Shown piece after piece: positions 25,505-34,879 of a stretch of 64,000 nt of DNA. The stretch comes from Shewanella electrica (GTDB lineage: Bacteria; Pseudomonadota; Gammaproteobacteria; Enterobacterales; Shewanellaceae), in NCBI RefSeq assembly GCF_022321485.1, contig NZ_JAKOGG010000004.1:362156-426155 (forward strand), in the 5' to 3' direction. The position numbers were made by a program, and so were the translations under genes. Below the pieces are notes generated by a model. That model did not search any database and had not been told where the DNA came from. It saw nothing but the letters and a program-made list of their open reading frames with translations. Every line of letters begins with the position of its first letter. Position 1 is the first letter of the stretch.

Positions 25505-26350
25505 ATGCGTATTTTAATTACAGGTATAAGCGGTTTCTTAGGCAGTCATTTAGCTAACGCATTAATATCGAAGCATGAGTTAGCAGGAACGGTACGTGCT
25601 GGGTCTAACTTAGAACGAGTAAACGATAAAGATAATTTAGAACTCATCAATATAGATTGTGTAGATTGGATTGAAAAAATTAGATTCTTTAATCCAGATA
25701 TTGTCATTAATACGGCTGCTTTATACGGAAGAAAAAAAGAGTCTTTATCTGAATTAATAGAAGCAAATATAATTTTCCCGCAAAAGATCATTGAGTGCAT
25801 TAGGACAGACTCTACTTTTATAAACTGTGGTACATCTTTACCTTCATCTGTCAGTTTTTATTCGTTGACGAAAAATCAATTTATCGAGTTAGCCAAAGAA
25901 TACTGTAAAATTACTAATATTAAATTTGTGAATTTAAGACTCGAACATTTTTTTGGCGCAAATGATGATCCGACTAAATTCACATCGTATGTCATTAACC
26001 AATGTTTATCTGGACTTCCTTTAAATTTAACTGAAGGAATTCAGGAGCGTGATTTCATATATATAGATGATTTAATAATAGCATTTAAATGTATAGTTGA
26101 TTCTTTAGAAGAACTTGATTATTTTGAATCTATTGATATAGGTTCTGGTAATACGGTGAAAGTAAAGGATTTTGTTAAATTAGTTGCGTCAATTACATCA
26201 TCAAAATCAATAATAGAGTTTGGTGCGATTCCGATGCGAGAGAATGAACTGATGTTTAGTTGTGCCGAAATACAACGAATTAAGTCGCTGGGATGGAAGC
26301 CGAAATATGATTTGGTTAGTGCGATAAAAGATATGATTAATAAGGAATGA
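25505..26350 (+). CDS. rfbS: CDP-paratose synthase-like reductase
   Basis: A 281-residue short-chain dehydrogenase. The N-terminal GISGFLGSHL binds the dinucleotide and YSLTK is the catalytic YxxxK. Stretches such as DIVINTAALYGRKKES, FINCGTSLP, LRLEHFFGA and RDFIYIDDL closely resemble Salmonella/Yersinia RfbS (CDP-paratose synthase) and are closer to it than to RfbJ (CDP-abequose synthase), as recalled from memory. It reduces CDP-4-keto-3,6-dideoxyglucose to CDP-paratose. The next gene, rfbE, uses that product. This is the first gene of the AT-rich block. Confidence 0.87.
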   Translation: MRILITGISGFLGSHLANALISKHELAGTVRAGSNLERVNDKDNLELINIDCVDWIEKIRFFNPDIVINTAALYGRKKESLSELIEANIIFPQKIIECIRTDSTFINCGTSLPSSVSFYSLTKNQFIELAKEYCKITNIKFVNLRLEHFFGANDDPTKFTSYVINQCLSGLPLNLTEGIQERDFIYIDDLIIAFKCIVDSLEELDYFESIDIGSGNTVKVKDFVKLVASITSSKSIIEFGAIPMRENELMFSCAEIQRIKSLGWKPKYDLVSAIKDMINKE

Positions 26351-26352
26351 GA

Positions 26353-27372
26353 ATGAAGCTGTTAATAACAGGTGGTTGTGGTTTTCTAGGAAGTAACTTA
26401 GCTTCTAATGCTATTAAATTAGGGGTGGATGTAATCGTATTCGACAACCTATCAAGGTTTGGCTCTACTAGTAATTTAACTTGGTTACAATCTATAGGTG
26501 ATTTTACTTTTGTTCATGGAGATATTAGAAATAAAAACGATGTAAATCGTCTTATAGAAAAATATATGCCAGATAATGTGTTTCATTTAGCTGGACAAGT
26601 TGCAATGACGACTTCAATTGATAATCCGCAAATGGATTTTGAAGTTAACGTCGGAGGAACAGTAAATTTATTAGAGGCGATTCGTCATTATAATCCTGAA
26701 TGTGGTATTATTTATTCTTCCACTAATAAAGTATATGGTGACCTAGAACAGTTTACCTATCGAGAAACTTCGACTCGTTACGAATGTATAGAAAAGCCAA
26801 ATGGATTTGATGAATCAGTTCAGTTAAGTTTTCACTCGCCATACGGATGTTCAAAAGGAGCGGCAGACCAATATATGTTGGATTATCATCGTATATTCGG
26901 TTTGCATACAGTAGTGTTTAGACATTCATCAATGTATGGAGGTCGCCAATTTGCTACCTACGATCAAGGATGGGTTGGCTGGTTTTGTCAAAAGGCGGTT
27001 GAAGCAAAAGCTGGAAATAGGGAACCATTCACTATTTCTGGTAATGGAAAGCAAGTTCGAGATGTACTTCATGCTGAAGATATGATTTCTCTTTATTTCT
27101 GTGCGTTATCGAATATCGATACAATCGCTGGAAATGCATTCAATATCGGTGGGACATTCGCCAATAGTTTTTCATTATTAGAGTTGTTTGATTATTTAAA
27201 TAGTATTGCATCTGTTAAATTGTCGTACACCAAAATTCCTGTTCGGGAAAGCGATCAGAAAGTTTTTGTTTCAGATATATCTAAAGTCCAGTCATTAATT
27301 GGTTGGCAACCAAAAGTGAGCTCCCATGATGGAGTCAGTAGAATGTTCGAATGGTGTTCTCAAAAACAATGA
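26353..27372 (+). CDS. rfbE: CDP-paratose 2-epimerase (CDP-tyvelose epimerase)
   Basis: A 339-residue NAD-dependent epimerase converting CDP-paratose to CDP-tyvelose. The N-terminal ITGGCGFLGSNLA, then FHLAGQVAMTTSIDNP, SSTNKVYGDLEQ, HSPYGCSKGAADQYMLDY and GGRQFATYDQGWVGWF are near-identical to Salmonella group D RfbE as I remember it. ATG 26353 has AAGGA 6 bases upstream; the ATG at 26347 overlaps the rfbS stop and has poor spacing. With rfbF, G, H, S and the reductase it completes the tyvelose route. Confidence 0.94.
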   Translation: MKLLITGGCGFLGSNLASNAIKLGVDVIVFDNLSRFGSTSNLTWLQSIGDFTFVHGDIRNKNDVNRLIEKYMPDNVFHLAGQVAMTTSIDNPQMDFEVNVGGTVNLLEAIRHYNPECGIIYSSTNKVYGDLEQFTYRETSTRYECIEKPNGFDESVQLSFHSPYGCSKGAADQYMLDYHRIFGLHTVVFRHSSMYGGRQFATYDQGWVGWFCQKAVEAKAGNREPFTISGNGKQVRDVLHAEDMISLYFCALSNIDTIAGNAFNIGGTFANSFSLLELFDYLNSIASVKLSYTKIPVRESDQKVFVSDISKVQSLIGWQPKVSSHDGVSRMFEWCSQKQ

Positions 27373-28709
27373 GCAGATCTAAGAACTTATTAAGAAGTAT
27401 AAAACTTTCATTTGCAGCAAAAGTTATTTCGCTGATGGTGTCACTTATGGTGACACCAATTCTGTATAGAACACTTGGTTCCGAAACATATGGAATATGG
27501 GCGACAATTTTGCCAATATTTACATGGCTCTCATTTTTTGATCTTGGGATTGGTAATGGCCTCAGAAATGTTATTACAGAATGTGTTGCATCAAATGAAT
27601 ATTCAAAAGCAAGGAAATATATAGCTAACGCATTCATTGTTTGTACAATTGTCAGTTTTGCGGTAACTTCTCTTCTCGTAATAATATTCTCAGTTCTATA
27701 TTTTTTTCCGAATTTAGTGGATTTAAATTTCGGTGAAGATGTGCAGTATGCTATTTTACTCGTAGTTATTGCTGCTATAATTTCATTTGTGTTGGGGTTG
27801 GTCAATAACCTTTATCATTCACTGCAACAGTCTCATTATGTGACGTATGGGCAGCTAATCAATAGTTGTTGCATATTCCTAATGTTAATCCCAGTTTATT
27901 TTGATTTTTTCCATAATGACATTCTTTTTACAGCTGCTGTTTATTCTGTATCTCTAATTTTGTCATTGTTTATATTGACATATCGATTTTTTAGAGAGCA
28001 TAGATCGCTATTGCCTTCTTTATTAGATATCAACTTGAATCCAAAATATATGTTGCTTAAAGTAGGTTTAGCATTTCTAATCCTGCAGCTATCTTCATTA
28101 ATTATATTTTCCTCAGACAAGTTGATAATAACAACATTCGTGGGCCCAGTGGAAACTTCAAGTTATGATATTGCATATAAATATTTCAGTGTTGTTATAT
28201 TTATGCAATCAATATTGACTACGCCTACATGGGGAGCTATAGCGGACGCTATAGCTAAAAAAGATTCAACATGGATTTCTAAAGCAGTTAAAATTCAACT
28301 TTTCGGTTTTTCAGTAATTCTAATGGTTCTTTTAGGAATGTTGGTTTTTTCTGAGACTGCTTTTAAAGTATGGATTGGCTCGGATTTTGACATAACACGG
28401 AGTATTTTATTATGGATGGTAATTTTTATTGTAGTTATGTCATGGAATAATATTTTTTCTGCATTGTTAAGTGGAGCAGGGATATTGAAATTTCAGGTCT
28501 ATCTGGCTTTGTTAGCAGTTTTAATCAATGTGCCGCTATCTATCTCTCTTTTGCTATATTATAAGCTTTCAGCTGAATCTGTTCTTATCTCAAGTTCAAT
28601 TAGCTTATCTTTTTTTGCATTAATTTCCCCATTCGTTTTTAAAAATAAGATTCGTGAGGTTAAAGTAAGTGCTATTGACCATTGCAATTCCAACATACAA
28701 TCGTCTTAA
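27369..28709 (+). CDS. wzx: Wzx-type O-antigen/polysaccharide flippase
   Basis: A 446-residue polytopic membrane protein with about 12 hydrophobic helices. The N-terminal LRSIKLSFAAKVISLMVSLMVTPILYRTLG is typical of the Wzx/RfbX MOP family, followed by ETYGIWATILPI and DLGIGNGLRN. It flips undecaprenyl-linked repeat units to the periplasm. The start ATG overlaps the rfbE stop (ATGA); an in-frame ATG at 27351 is possible. The codon use is AT-rich, as in its neighbours. Confidence 0.9.
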   Translation: MSRSKNLLRSIKLSFAAKVISLMVSLMVTPILYRTLGSETYGIWATILPIFTWLSFFDLGIGNGLRNVITECVASNEYSKARKYIANAFIVCTIVSFAVTSLLVIIFSVLYFFPNLVDLNFGEDVQYAILLVVIAAIISFVLGLVNNLYHSLQQSHYVTYGQLINSCCIFLMLIPVYFDFFHNDILFTAAVYSVSLILSLFILTYRFFREHRSLLPSLLDINLNPKYMLLKVGLAFLILQLSSLIIFSSDKLIITTFVGPVETSSYDIAYKYFSVVIFMQSILTTPTWGAIADAIAKKDSTWISKAVKIQLFGFSVILMVLLGMLVFSETAFKVWIGSDFDITRSILLWMVIFIVVMSWNNIFSALLSGAGILKFQVYLALLAVLINVPLSISLLLYYKLSAESVLISSSISLSFFALISPFVFKNKIREVKVSAIDHCNSNIQSS

Positions 28710-29694
28710 ATTCCTATCTCAAACGATCGATGCGTTATTACCTCAGATATTAGCTCGTCCTAATGCTGAAATCGAATTGCTTATCTGTGATAATGCGTCG
28801 CAAGATGGAACCTGTGAATATTTAACGACACTGAGTAAAGCTTATTCATTTGTAAAAGTTCATAATGAGGATAGCAACTTAGGGATAGACGCTAATATTC
28901 ATAACTGCTCCGTTTTCGCAAGTGGAGAGTATGTGTTTACATTGTCTGATGACGACATTCCTGAAAACGATACAATAAGTGAAATAATTGATAATATTAA
29001 AAATATTAAATTAGCCGGTGATAAACCTACATTCATGTTTCTTAATGGTTATGTTTTTTCGGGTGAATATAATTCTTCTTTACCAAAAAATGATAGGATT
29101 TTCTTAGAAAATAGTAAGGATATTACGTTTAAAGATCGAAATGAGTTTGTTAGCCATATTGGTGTATGGGCAACATTTGTTTCATCCTTTGTATATAATC
29201 GAGAGTGTTGGCTTAGAGCTGCAGAAGATAAAAGATTTATTGGGACAGATATTTATTTAGCTTATGTTTTATATTCTATGCTTAGATATTGCGACAAAAT
29301 GATTATAATATCAAACCCAGTAATAGCAATTAGAGCGCAGTATACTGGTAATTATAGGATATTAAAGGCGTTTTGCGTTGAATGGAATAATTTGCTTAAT
29401 AACGTTGCTACAACCGAATGGGGTTATTCTAAGCTTGGGAATAGAAAAATTTTTTCGAAAACTTTTTTTAGCAATTTGATTAATAAAGTTATTGATATAA
29501 AAAGATCAAGTTATATGATTCCACGTGATGATAGAGTCGCAGTTATGTTATCTTTGCATAATTTTCCTGTTGAACGCTTGGTAATGCGCACCTTGTTCTT
29601 TCTTAATTATCATGGTGTTATTATCTTTAATAAAATAATTACTATATTAGGTATTAGGACAAATAACTTTCTGTTGGGAGGTAAAAATGACTAA
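28669..29694 (+). CDS. Family 2 glycosyltransferase
   Basis: A 341-residue GT-A fold transferase. LTIAIPTYNRLKFLSQTIDA starts the nucleotide-binding domain, and ELLICDNASQDGT and TLSDDDIPENDT (acidic metal-binding motif) follow. The start GTG lies 41 bases inside wzx with GAGG at 28655-28658; a TTG at 28675 is another option. The layout resembles the dideoxyhexosyl transferases (RfbV type) of Salmonella, so it may add tyvelose, but that assignment is speculative. Confidence 0.82.
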   Translation: MLLTIAIPTYNRLKFLSQTIDALLPQILARPNAEIELLICDNASQDGTCEYLTTLSKAYSFVKVHNEDSNLGIDANIHNCSVFASGEYVFTLSDDDIPENDTISEIIDNIKNIKLAGDKPTFMFLNGYVFSGEYNSSLPKNDRIFLENSKDITFKDRNEFVSHIGVWATFVSSFVYNRECWLRAAEDKRFIGTDIYLAYVLYSMLRYCDKMIIISNPVIAIRAQYTGNYRILKAFCVEWNNLLNNVATTEWGYSKLGNRKIFSKTFFSNLINKVIDIKRSSYMIPRDDRVAVMLSLHNFPVERLVMRTLFFLNYHGVIIFNKIITILGIRTNNFLLGGKND

Positions 29695-30781
29695 GGTTGT
29701 TGCATTTTATCTACCTCAATTTCATCAAATTCCTGAGAATGATAAGTGGTGGGGTGAGGGGTTCACTGAGTGGACAAATGTTAAGAAGGCTAAACCACTT
29801 TTTAACGGTCATAACCAGCCAAGAATACCATTAAATAATAATTATTATGATTTGTCATCTGCCAAAACTTTGGAATGGCAGGCATCGTTGATGAATAATT
29901 ATGGTATCGATGGTATGTGTTTCTATCACTACTGGTTCGGTGGTAAAACTCTTCTCGAGAAGCCTTTGGAAAACTTATTGGAGAATCCCTCAATAAATAT
30001 GCCATTTTGCTTAGCTTGGGCTAATGAGCCTTGGACCAGAGCTTGGGATGGCGGTGATAAAGAAGTTATTATGGAACAGCACTATGGAAGTCAATCGGAT
30101 TGGGAGGCCCACTTTGATTACCTTTATAATGCATTCAAAGATATACGATACTTAACGTATGAAGGGAAGCCAATTTTTATTATTTATCGCGCTCAGAGCA
30201 TTCCTGATCTGGAAAAAATGCTTATTTTTTGGCAAGAGCTTGCAAAAAATAAAGGTTTGTCTGGCATACATTTTGTCCGAATGAATACAGGATTCTCTAA
30301 CGAGCAATGCGGCTTAAGTGGTATTACTGCCCAACTGGATTTCGAGCCGATGTACTCACTCACGCATTCTCTTAAGTTAGTTAGCCGGATCAGACGTTTT
30401 CTCAGAAAAAGGTTTCGTATTTTCCTTAATTTATTTTTGGAAAGAAAGTTGCCAATTGACGTGGTTGATTACCAAGCAATATGGGACCAGATTTTAGCTC
30501 GAGATATTACCGGAAATACTTATCCAGGCGCGTTTGTTGGTTGGGACAATACTCCAAGAAAAGGTAGTAGAGGATTAATTGTCAAGGGAAGTTCAGCTGG
30601 TAATTTTAGGAAAAACTTCACCATTCAGTACAATCGTTGTGTAGAGAGTAATGCAGAGTTTATTTTTATAAATGCTTGGAATGAGTGGGCCGAAGGGACT
30701 TATTTGGAACCTGATATTGAAAATCAGTATGAATATTTGGAGGTTATTCGTAATGTTAAAGCTGATAATGATATTAACTGA
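29687..30781 (+). CDS. WbsX-family glycosyltransferase-like (GH99-like) protein
   Basis: A 364-residue protein of the WbsX family. The N-terminal VAFYLPQFHQIPENDKWWG and FTEWTNVKKA, then GIDGMCFYHYWFGGK, FCLAWANEPWT and, near the C-terminus, FINAWNEWAEGTYLEP are the family signatures. The fold is TIM-barrel like and related to GH99; these proteins occur in O-antigen and capsule loci and are assumed to make or modify a glycosidic link. ATG start with GGGAGGT at 29676-29682; overlaps the preceding gene by 8 bases. Confidence 0.88.
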   Translation: MTKVVAFYLPQFHQIPENDKWWGEGFTEWTNVKKAKPLFNGHNQPRIPLNNNYYDLSSAKTLEWQASLMNNYGIDGMCFYHYWFGGKTLLEKPLENLLENPSINMPFCLAWANEPWTRAWDGGDKEVIMEQHYGSQSDWEAHFDYLYNAFKDIRYLTYEGKPIFIIYRAQSIPDLEKMLIFWQELAKNKGLSGIHFVRMNTGFSNEQCGLSGITAQLDFEPMYSLTHSLKLVSRIRRFLRKRFRIFLNLFLERKLPIDVVDYQAIWDQILARDITGNTYPGAFVGWDNTPRKGSRGLIVKGSSAGNFRKNFTIQYNRCVESNAEFIFINAWNEWAEGTYLEPDIENQYEYLEVIRNVKADNDIN

Positions 30782-30800
30782 TTAATATCTCGGAGTTTTC

Positions 30801-31844
30801 TTGAAAAAAATATTGTTAGTTATGCCCAAATTTTTTGACTACGAGATGCGTTTTGCTGAAAGCTTGTCGAAAATGGGGGACGTCGTATCTGTAGTCTATG
30901 ACGAAAATAAGTTCTTTTTGCCTAGAATTCACATTAGGGTTTTTCTTTTAATTATTAGGTTTATTTTATCTTGTGTTGATTGTTATTGGCTTTGGAAAAA
31001 ATATTATAGACTCGCAAGCGTTTTCAGCTTGAGATATGCATCTAGTAGCGGATTTGAAAAGTATATCTTGGAACATATTCCTGTAAAACAAGTAGATTTG
31101 GTGGTTGTAGTTAAAGGTTTCGGTTTTAGTTCGGGACTGGTACAAGAAATAAAGGAAAAATGCAAGCCTGAACGTATGGTTCTTTATCAATGGGATATCA
31201 TTGATCGATTCCCGCAAGTTATTGAAATATATAGTCTCTTCGACAGGGTTTTTACTTTTGAACGTAATGATCTTGAAAAGTGGCGAGGGTCTTTATACCT
31301 TCCTACTCCAGTAGATATGACTAGAATTATATCAATTTCTAAAGAGTTAATTAATAAAGAAAGCCCTAAAATTGATTTTTGTTATGTTGGTTCATTTACT
31401 TTTTACAGATTTTTTAAGCTGAAGGCGCTGAAGCGCAATTTGAAGAAATCTCATTGTAAGTTTACTTTTATTTTAGTTACAAAGAGTAAGTTGTTGTCTC
31501 GGATTTTTCCAGATGTTTCAAATGAAGTTATAACTGAAACGGAGCGAGTAAAACTCTACCTTAATTCAAAGTATGTCGTTGAACTTGGACACCCCGGACA
31601 GACGGGGTTAACCCAAAGATGCTTAGAAAGTTTTGTGTGTCAGAGACCTGTATATTATGTCGGCGATTATAATAAGCTGAGTTTGGATGCTCATTTCTCT
31701 AAATTTATTTTTGGACGTGGACAAGTTGCTTTTTCAATGGAGATAAATGATGGATCTATAAGCGAGGTTTTTAAAGGTGAAAACAATCGCTTTCTAGATT
31801 GTTATTCATATGATTACTGGGCTGATAGGGTAACTAATAGTTGA
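30801..31844 (+). CDS. Putative glycosyltransferase (CgeB-like), weakly recognised
   Basis: A 347-residue protein without a clear family signature. It begins like a GT-B transferase (MKKILLVMPKFFDYEMRFAESL) and has VLYQWDIIDRFPQ and FTFERNDLEKWRGS. The stretch IDFCYVGSFTFYRFFKLKAL is followed by a region ending GLTQRCLESFVCQRPVYYV, which resembles the C-terminal half of CgeB/GT-like proteins. Start TTG with CGGAG 5 bases upstream. It overlaps the wzy-like gene by one base. A transferase function is inferred from context and general pattern. Confidence 0.65.
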   Translation: MKKILLVMPKFFDYEMRFAESLSKMGDVVSVVYDENKFFLPRIHIRVFLLIIRFILSCVDCYWLWKKYYRLASVFSLRYASSSGFEKYILEHIPVKQVDLVVVVKGFGFSSGLVQEIKEKCKPERMVLYQWDIIDRFPQVIEIYSLFDRVFTFERNDLEKWRGSLYLPTPVDMTRIISISKELINKESPKIDFCYVGSFTFYRFFKLKALKRNLKKSHCKFTFILVTKSKLLSRIFPDVSNEVITETERVKLYLNSKYVVELGHPGQTGLTQRCLESFVCQRPVYYVGDYNKLSLDAHFSKFIFGRGQVAFSMEINDGSISEVFKGENNRFLDCYSYDYWADRVTNS

Positions 31845-33046
31845 TGAATAAGCTAAATGTTAAAATCTCCAGAAGTATTATCTTCGAACCGCTATTTGTT
31901 TTTTCGGGTATTTGGTTATTTGTTCTAGTTTTGTATGGTCTTCAATACTCTAGTTTGCTGATTTTTGAATTTATAGATGTTGCAATGTACGTTTTGTTTA
32001 TTATAGGGAGTTTTTTTGTTGGGTGGCTAGCGATATTTATATATGAGGGGCGATTTCACAGTCGTGTTGTTGGTTTAAATATTGAACGTTATGATCTGAA
32101 AATTAATTTGAGTGATAATTTTCTATTGAGATTAAAACTTAAGATAAGGTGTTTTTTCGGAATTTGGCTTTTGATAACTCTAATTGAAATTGTTTATTGT
32201 TCCGGTGTCCCAATTGTTTGGTTGATTTTAAAGAACGGTAAAACTTACTTTGATTTTGGTTTGCCTAGTGTTCATGGTTTCTTAAACTCCCTGCTACTGA
32301 CACTGTCTTTAGTCTCATATTTTGTTTATGTGTATACAGGGGAAAGAAAATATTTATTAGTTCCAGTGTTCACATGTTTATGGAGTGTGATTGTTATTTC
32401 CCGTAATCTACTAATAGTAAATATTTTTCAGCTGATATTAATTCATTTTTCATTTCGCAAGATGAATTTAAAGAAAATTTTTCCTGTGGTCGTATTGTTT
32501 TTATTTCTAATTTTTATTTTCGGTGTCGTAGGCGATGCGCGTAGTGGTCGTGATGCTTTTTTAGCATTAGCTATGGCTACGGATAATTATCCAACTTGGT
32601 TGCCCTCCGGTTTTTTGTGGGTATACATGTACCTTACGACTCCAGTCAACAACCTAGTAAATGCATTTGTCAATAGTGTTCCAAATTATGACTGGTCTTT
32701 AAGAGAATCTACGTCGATGCTTTTACCATCAGTAATTAGAGGGATGATATATAGTGATAACTATGCGAATTTTACACAGAACTTAGTTTCGGAAGCGTTC
32801 AATGTTAGTTCGGCATTTATAAACCCATATAAGGATATTGGAGCCTTTGGTGTGTTTTTTTTAGCATCTATAGCTGGTTTTTTTTCAAGGGTTTTCTACA
32901 AGAATAGAACACCGTTTGCTTTTTTTGGATTCGCCATATTAAGTCAGTGTAATATATTAAGTGTTTTTTATAATCATTATATGTATTTACCAGTAGTATT
33001 TCAGTTGGTTTTAGTGAGATTTGTTTTTTTAGGTAATTTTAAGTGA
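31844..33046 (+). CDS. wzy: Wzy-type O-antigen/repeat-unit polymerase candidate
   Basis: A 400-residue membrane protein with about 10-11 hydrophobic segments, a long loop (about residues 225-300, with AMATDNYPTWLPSGF and NSVPNYDWSL), and little recognisable similarity elsewhere, the usual profile of Wzy polymerases. It is the only polytopic protein in the block besides Wzx and WbaP. ATG at 31844 overlaps the preceding stop (TGATG). The assignment rests on topology and position. Confidence 0.75.
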   Translation: MNKLNVKISRSIIFEPLFVFSGIWLFVLVLYGLQYSSLLIFEFIDVAMYVLFIIGSFFVGWLAIFIYEGRFHSRVVGLNIERYDLKINLSDNFLLRLKLKIRCFFGIWLLITLIEIVYCSGVPIVWLILKNGKTYFDFGLPSVHGFLNSLLLTLSLVSYFVYVYTGERKYLLVPVFTCLWSVIVISRNLLIVNIFQLILIHFSFRKMNLKKIFPVVVLFLFLIFIFGVVGDARSGRDAFLALAMATDNYPTWLPSGFLWVYMYLTTPVNNLVNAFVNSVPNYDWSLRESTSMLLPSVIRGMIYSDNYANFTQNLVSEAFNVSSAFINPYKDIGAFGVFFLASIAGFFSRVFYKNRTPFAFFGFAILSQCNILSVFYNHYMYLPVVFQLVLVRFVFLGNFK

Positions 33047-33073
33047 CTTGTTTAACCTAGGGGGAGATATTTT

Positions 33074-33910
33074 TTGTGTTATTTTAATTCTAGTAAAGTC
33101 GTTTTCGATAATCTAAGTGAAGCTAAACCTAGTTTGTCAATTTTGGTGAGAATGAAAAACGAAGCTAGGCTACTACCTTTTTTTCTAGCCTCATTATCCA
33201 GACAGAATTTTTTCGGTTGTTATGAGGTTATATTCCTAGATAGTGGAAGTTTTGACGATTCAATTGAAATTGTAAAAAAATGGGGTGGAAATGTTAAGAT
33301 TTTATCAATTAATGCGACAGAGTTTAGTTTTTCTAAAACTTGCAACTATCTTGTAAATCAAGCTAGAAGTGATTTATGTTTATTTTTTTCTGCTCATGTA
33401 GAGTTACTTTCTTCTGATTTTTTAAATGAAGTGCTTCTTGAATTCAATGCAGGGAATCGTATAGGTTTTTTTAGACAAGTAGTAAATCATAATGCTGGAT
33501 ACTCTTTATATGAATCAATTTTTCTGAATAAAACGTTTCCTAAGCGGAAAGTAAATAATCAATTATGTTTTAGTAACGCCGGCTCATTTTCAGCTAAAGA
33601 AATATTAGAGGAGTACCCATTTCCAAATGTTGAGGCTAGCGAGGATAATGCTTGGGCAAAACTTGTGTTGAATAAGGGATTCGAGATATGTTACTTTCCA
33701 GATTTGGAGATCGCTCATTCTCATAATGAATCTTTCGAGCAGATAACGCGTCGAGTTAGAATCAATAAACTTGCTAGATTTGGCGCTAGGAAATGTTATT
33801 TAAAAGCGTTTTTTAAGTTTATAAAAATATTCTTAGTTTTGTTTCTTTCATCATTTGATAGAGTTTTGGCTTATCGATATGCACTCGCTCACAGTAAGGG
33901 GTATTTGTGA
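33074..33910 (+). CDS. Family 2 glycosyltransferase
   Basis: A 278-residue GT2 protein. LSILVRMKNEARLLPFFLAS begins the GT-A domain, then EVIFLDSGSFDDSIEIVKK, FSFSKTCNYLVNQARSD and, in place of the usual DxD, FFSAHVELLSSDF. Towards the end EASEDNAWAKLVLNKG and IAHSHNESFEQ resemble rhamnosyltransferase-like GT2 enzymes. Start TTG with GGGGAG seven bases upstream (33061-33066). It overlaps the next gene by 4 bases. Confidence 0.82.
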   Translation: MCYFNSSKVVFDNLSEAKPSLSILVRMKNEARLLPFFLASLSRQNFFGCYEVIFLDSGSFDDSIEIVKKWGGNVKILSINATEFSFSKTCNYLVNQARSDLCLFFSAHVELLSSDFLNEVLLEFNAGNRIGFFRQVVNHNAGYSLYESIFLNKTFPKRKVNNQLCFSNAGSFSAKEILEEYPFPNVEASEDNAWAKLVLNKGFEICYFPDLEIAHSHNESFEQITRRVRINKLARFGARKCYLKAFFKFIKIFLVLFLSSFDRVLAYRYALAHSKGYL

Positions 33911-34842
33911 ACGGTATAAAGAATGTTGGAGTTGTTATTCCTACCTATAACGCTGGTGAAAATTTTAATCTATTACTTGAATCTTTGTATAAACAAGATG
34001 ACATAGATATTAAGTTGCTAGTTATCGACTCTCAATCTGACGATGGCACGGTTGGTAAAACTGCAAATTATCCTGATATTGAAGTGCTGGGAATAAGTAA
34101 ATCTGATTTTAATCATGGTGGAACTAGAAATATTGGCTTAAATTTTTTTAAAGAACGTGGTTTCGATATAGTTGTTTTTTTGACGCAAGATGTTATTTTG
34201 CAAGGAAATAAATCATTATTTAATTTAGTTAATGCTTTAAATGACCATAGTGTATGCGCCGTTAGTGGCCGTCAGGTTCCACATATAGACGCTAATCCTT
34301 TAGCATCTCATGCAAGGATATTTAATTACCCTGAATTTAGTTGTTGCAACACTTATTTGGATCATACCGCAAAAGGCTTGAAAGTTGCTTTTATATCTAA
34401 TTCATATGCAGCTTATCGGATTGATGTGTTAACTCGTTTGGGCGGCTTTCCCTCAAATACTATCTTAGCTGAAGATATGTTTGTCGCAGCGAAAGCTCTT
34501 CTAGCTAACTACAAAGTAGCATATCAGGCTGATGCAGTAGTTCAACATTCTCATAATTATTCTCCAATTCAAGAGTTTAAACGCTATTTTGATATAGGCG
34601 TTTTTCATGCATGTGAGCCATGGATCCAAGAAAAACTAGGTGGTGCACATGGAGAAGGGGCAAAATTTGTTAAGTCTGAGTTGGCGTATCTTTGGAGGCA
34701 TTCGCCGAGCTGGATTCCTTATGCATTTGTTACGACATTTTGTAAATTTTTAGGCTATAAGTTCGGGTTGAATTATAAACACATCCCAACTGCATTGAGG
34801 CCGAAGTTTGGAATGTATAAAAGCTATTGGAATCAGCAGTAA
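33907..34842 (+). CDS. Family 2 glycosyltransferase, probable rhamnosyltransferase
   Basis: A 311-residue GT2 enzyme similar to the RfbN/WbaN group. It shows VGVVIPTYNAGENFNLLLES, VIDSQSDDGTV, DFNHGGTRNIG (typical of rhamnosyltransferases), FLTQDVIL, and ILAEDMFVAAKALLANYKVAY followed by VQHSHNYSPIQEFKRYFDIG. Because rmlDACB lies just downstream, L-rhamnose is the likely donor sugar. GTG start with AAGGGG at 33896-33901. It is the last intact gene of the AT-rich block. Confidence 0.85.
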   Translation: MNGIKNVGVVIPTYNAGENFNLLLESLYKQDDIDIKLLVIDSQSDDGTVGKTANYPDIEVLGISKSDFNHGGTRNIGLNFFKERGFDIVVFLTQDVILQGNKSLFNLVNALNDHSVCAVSGRQVPHIDANPLASHARIFNYPEFSCCNTYLDHTAKGLKVAFISNSYAAYRIDVLTRLGGFPSNTILAEDMFVAAKALLANYKVAYQADAVVQHSHNYSPIQEFKRYFDIGVFHACEPWIQEKLGGAHGEGAKFVKSELAYLWRHSPSWIPYAFVTTFCKFLGYKFGLNYKHIPTALRPKFGMYKSYWNQQ

Positions 34843-34879
34843 TTACTATTGTCGCCCCCAGCCCATCAATATTCTGTGG

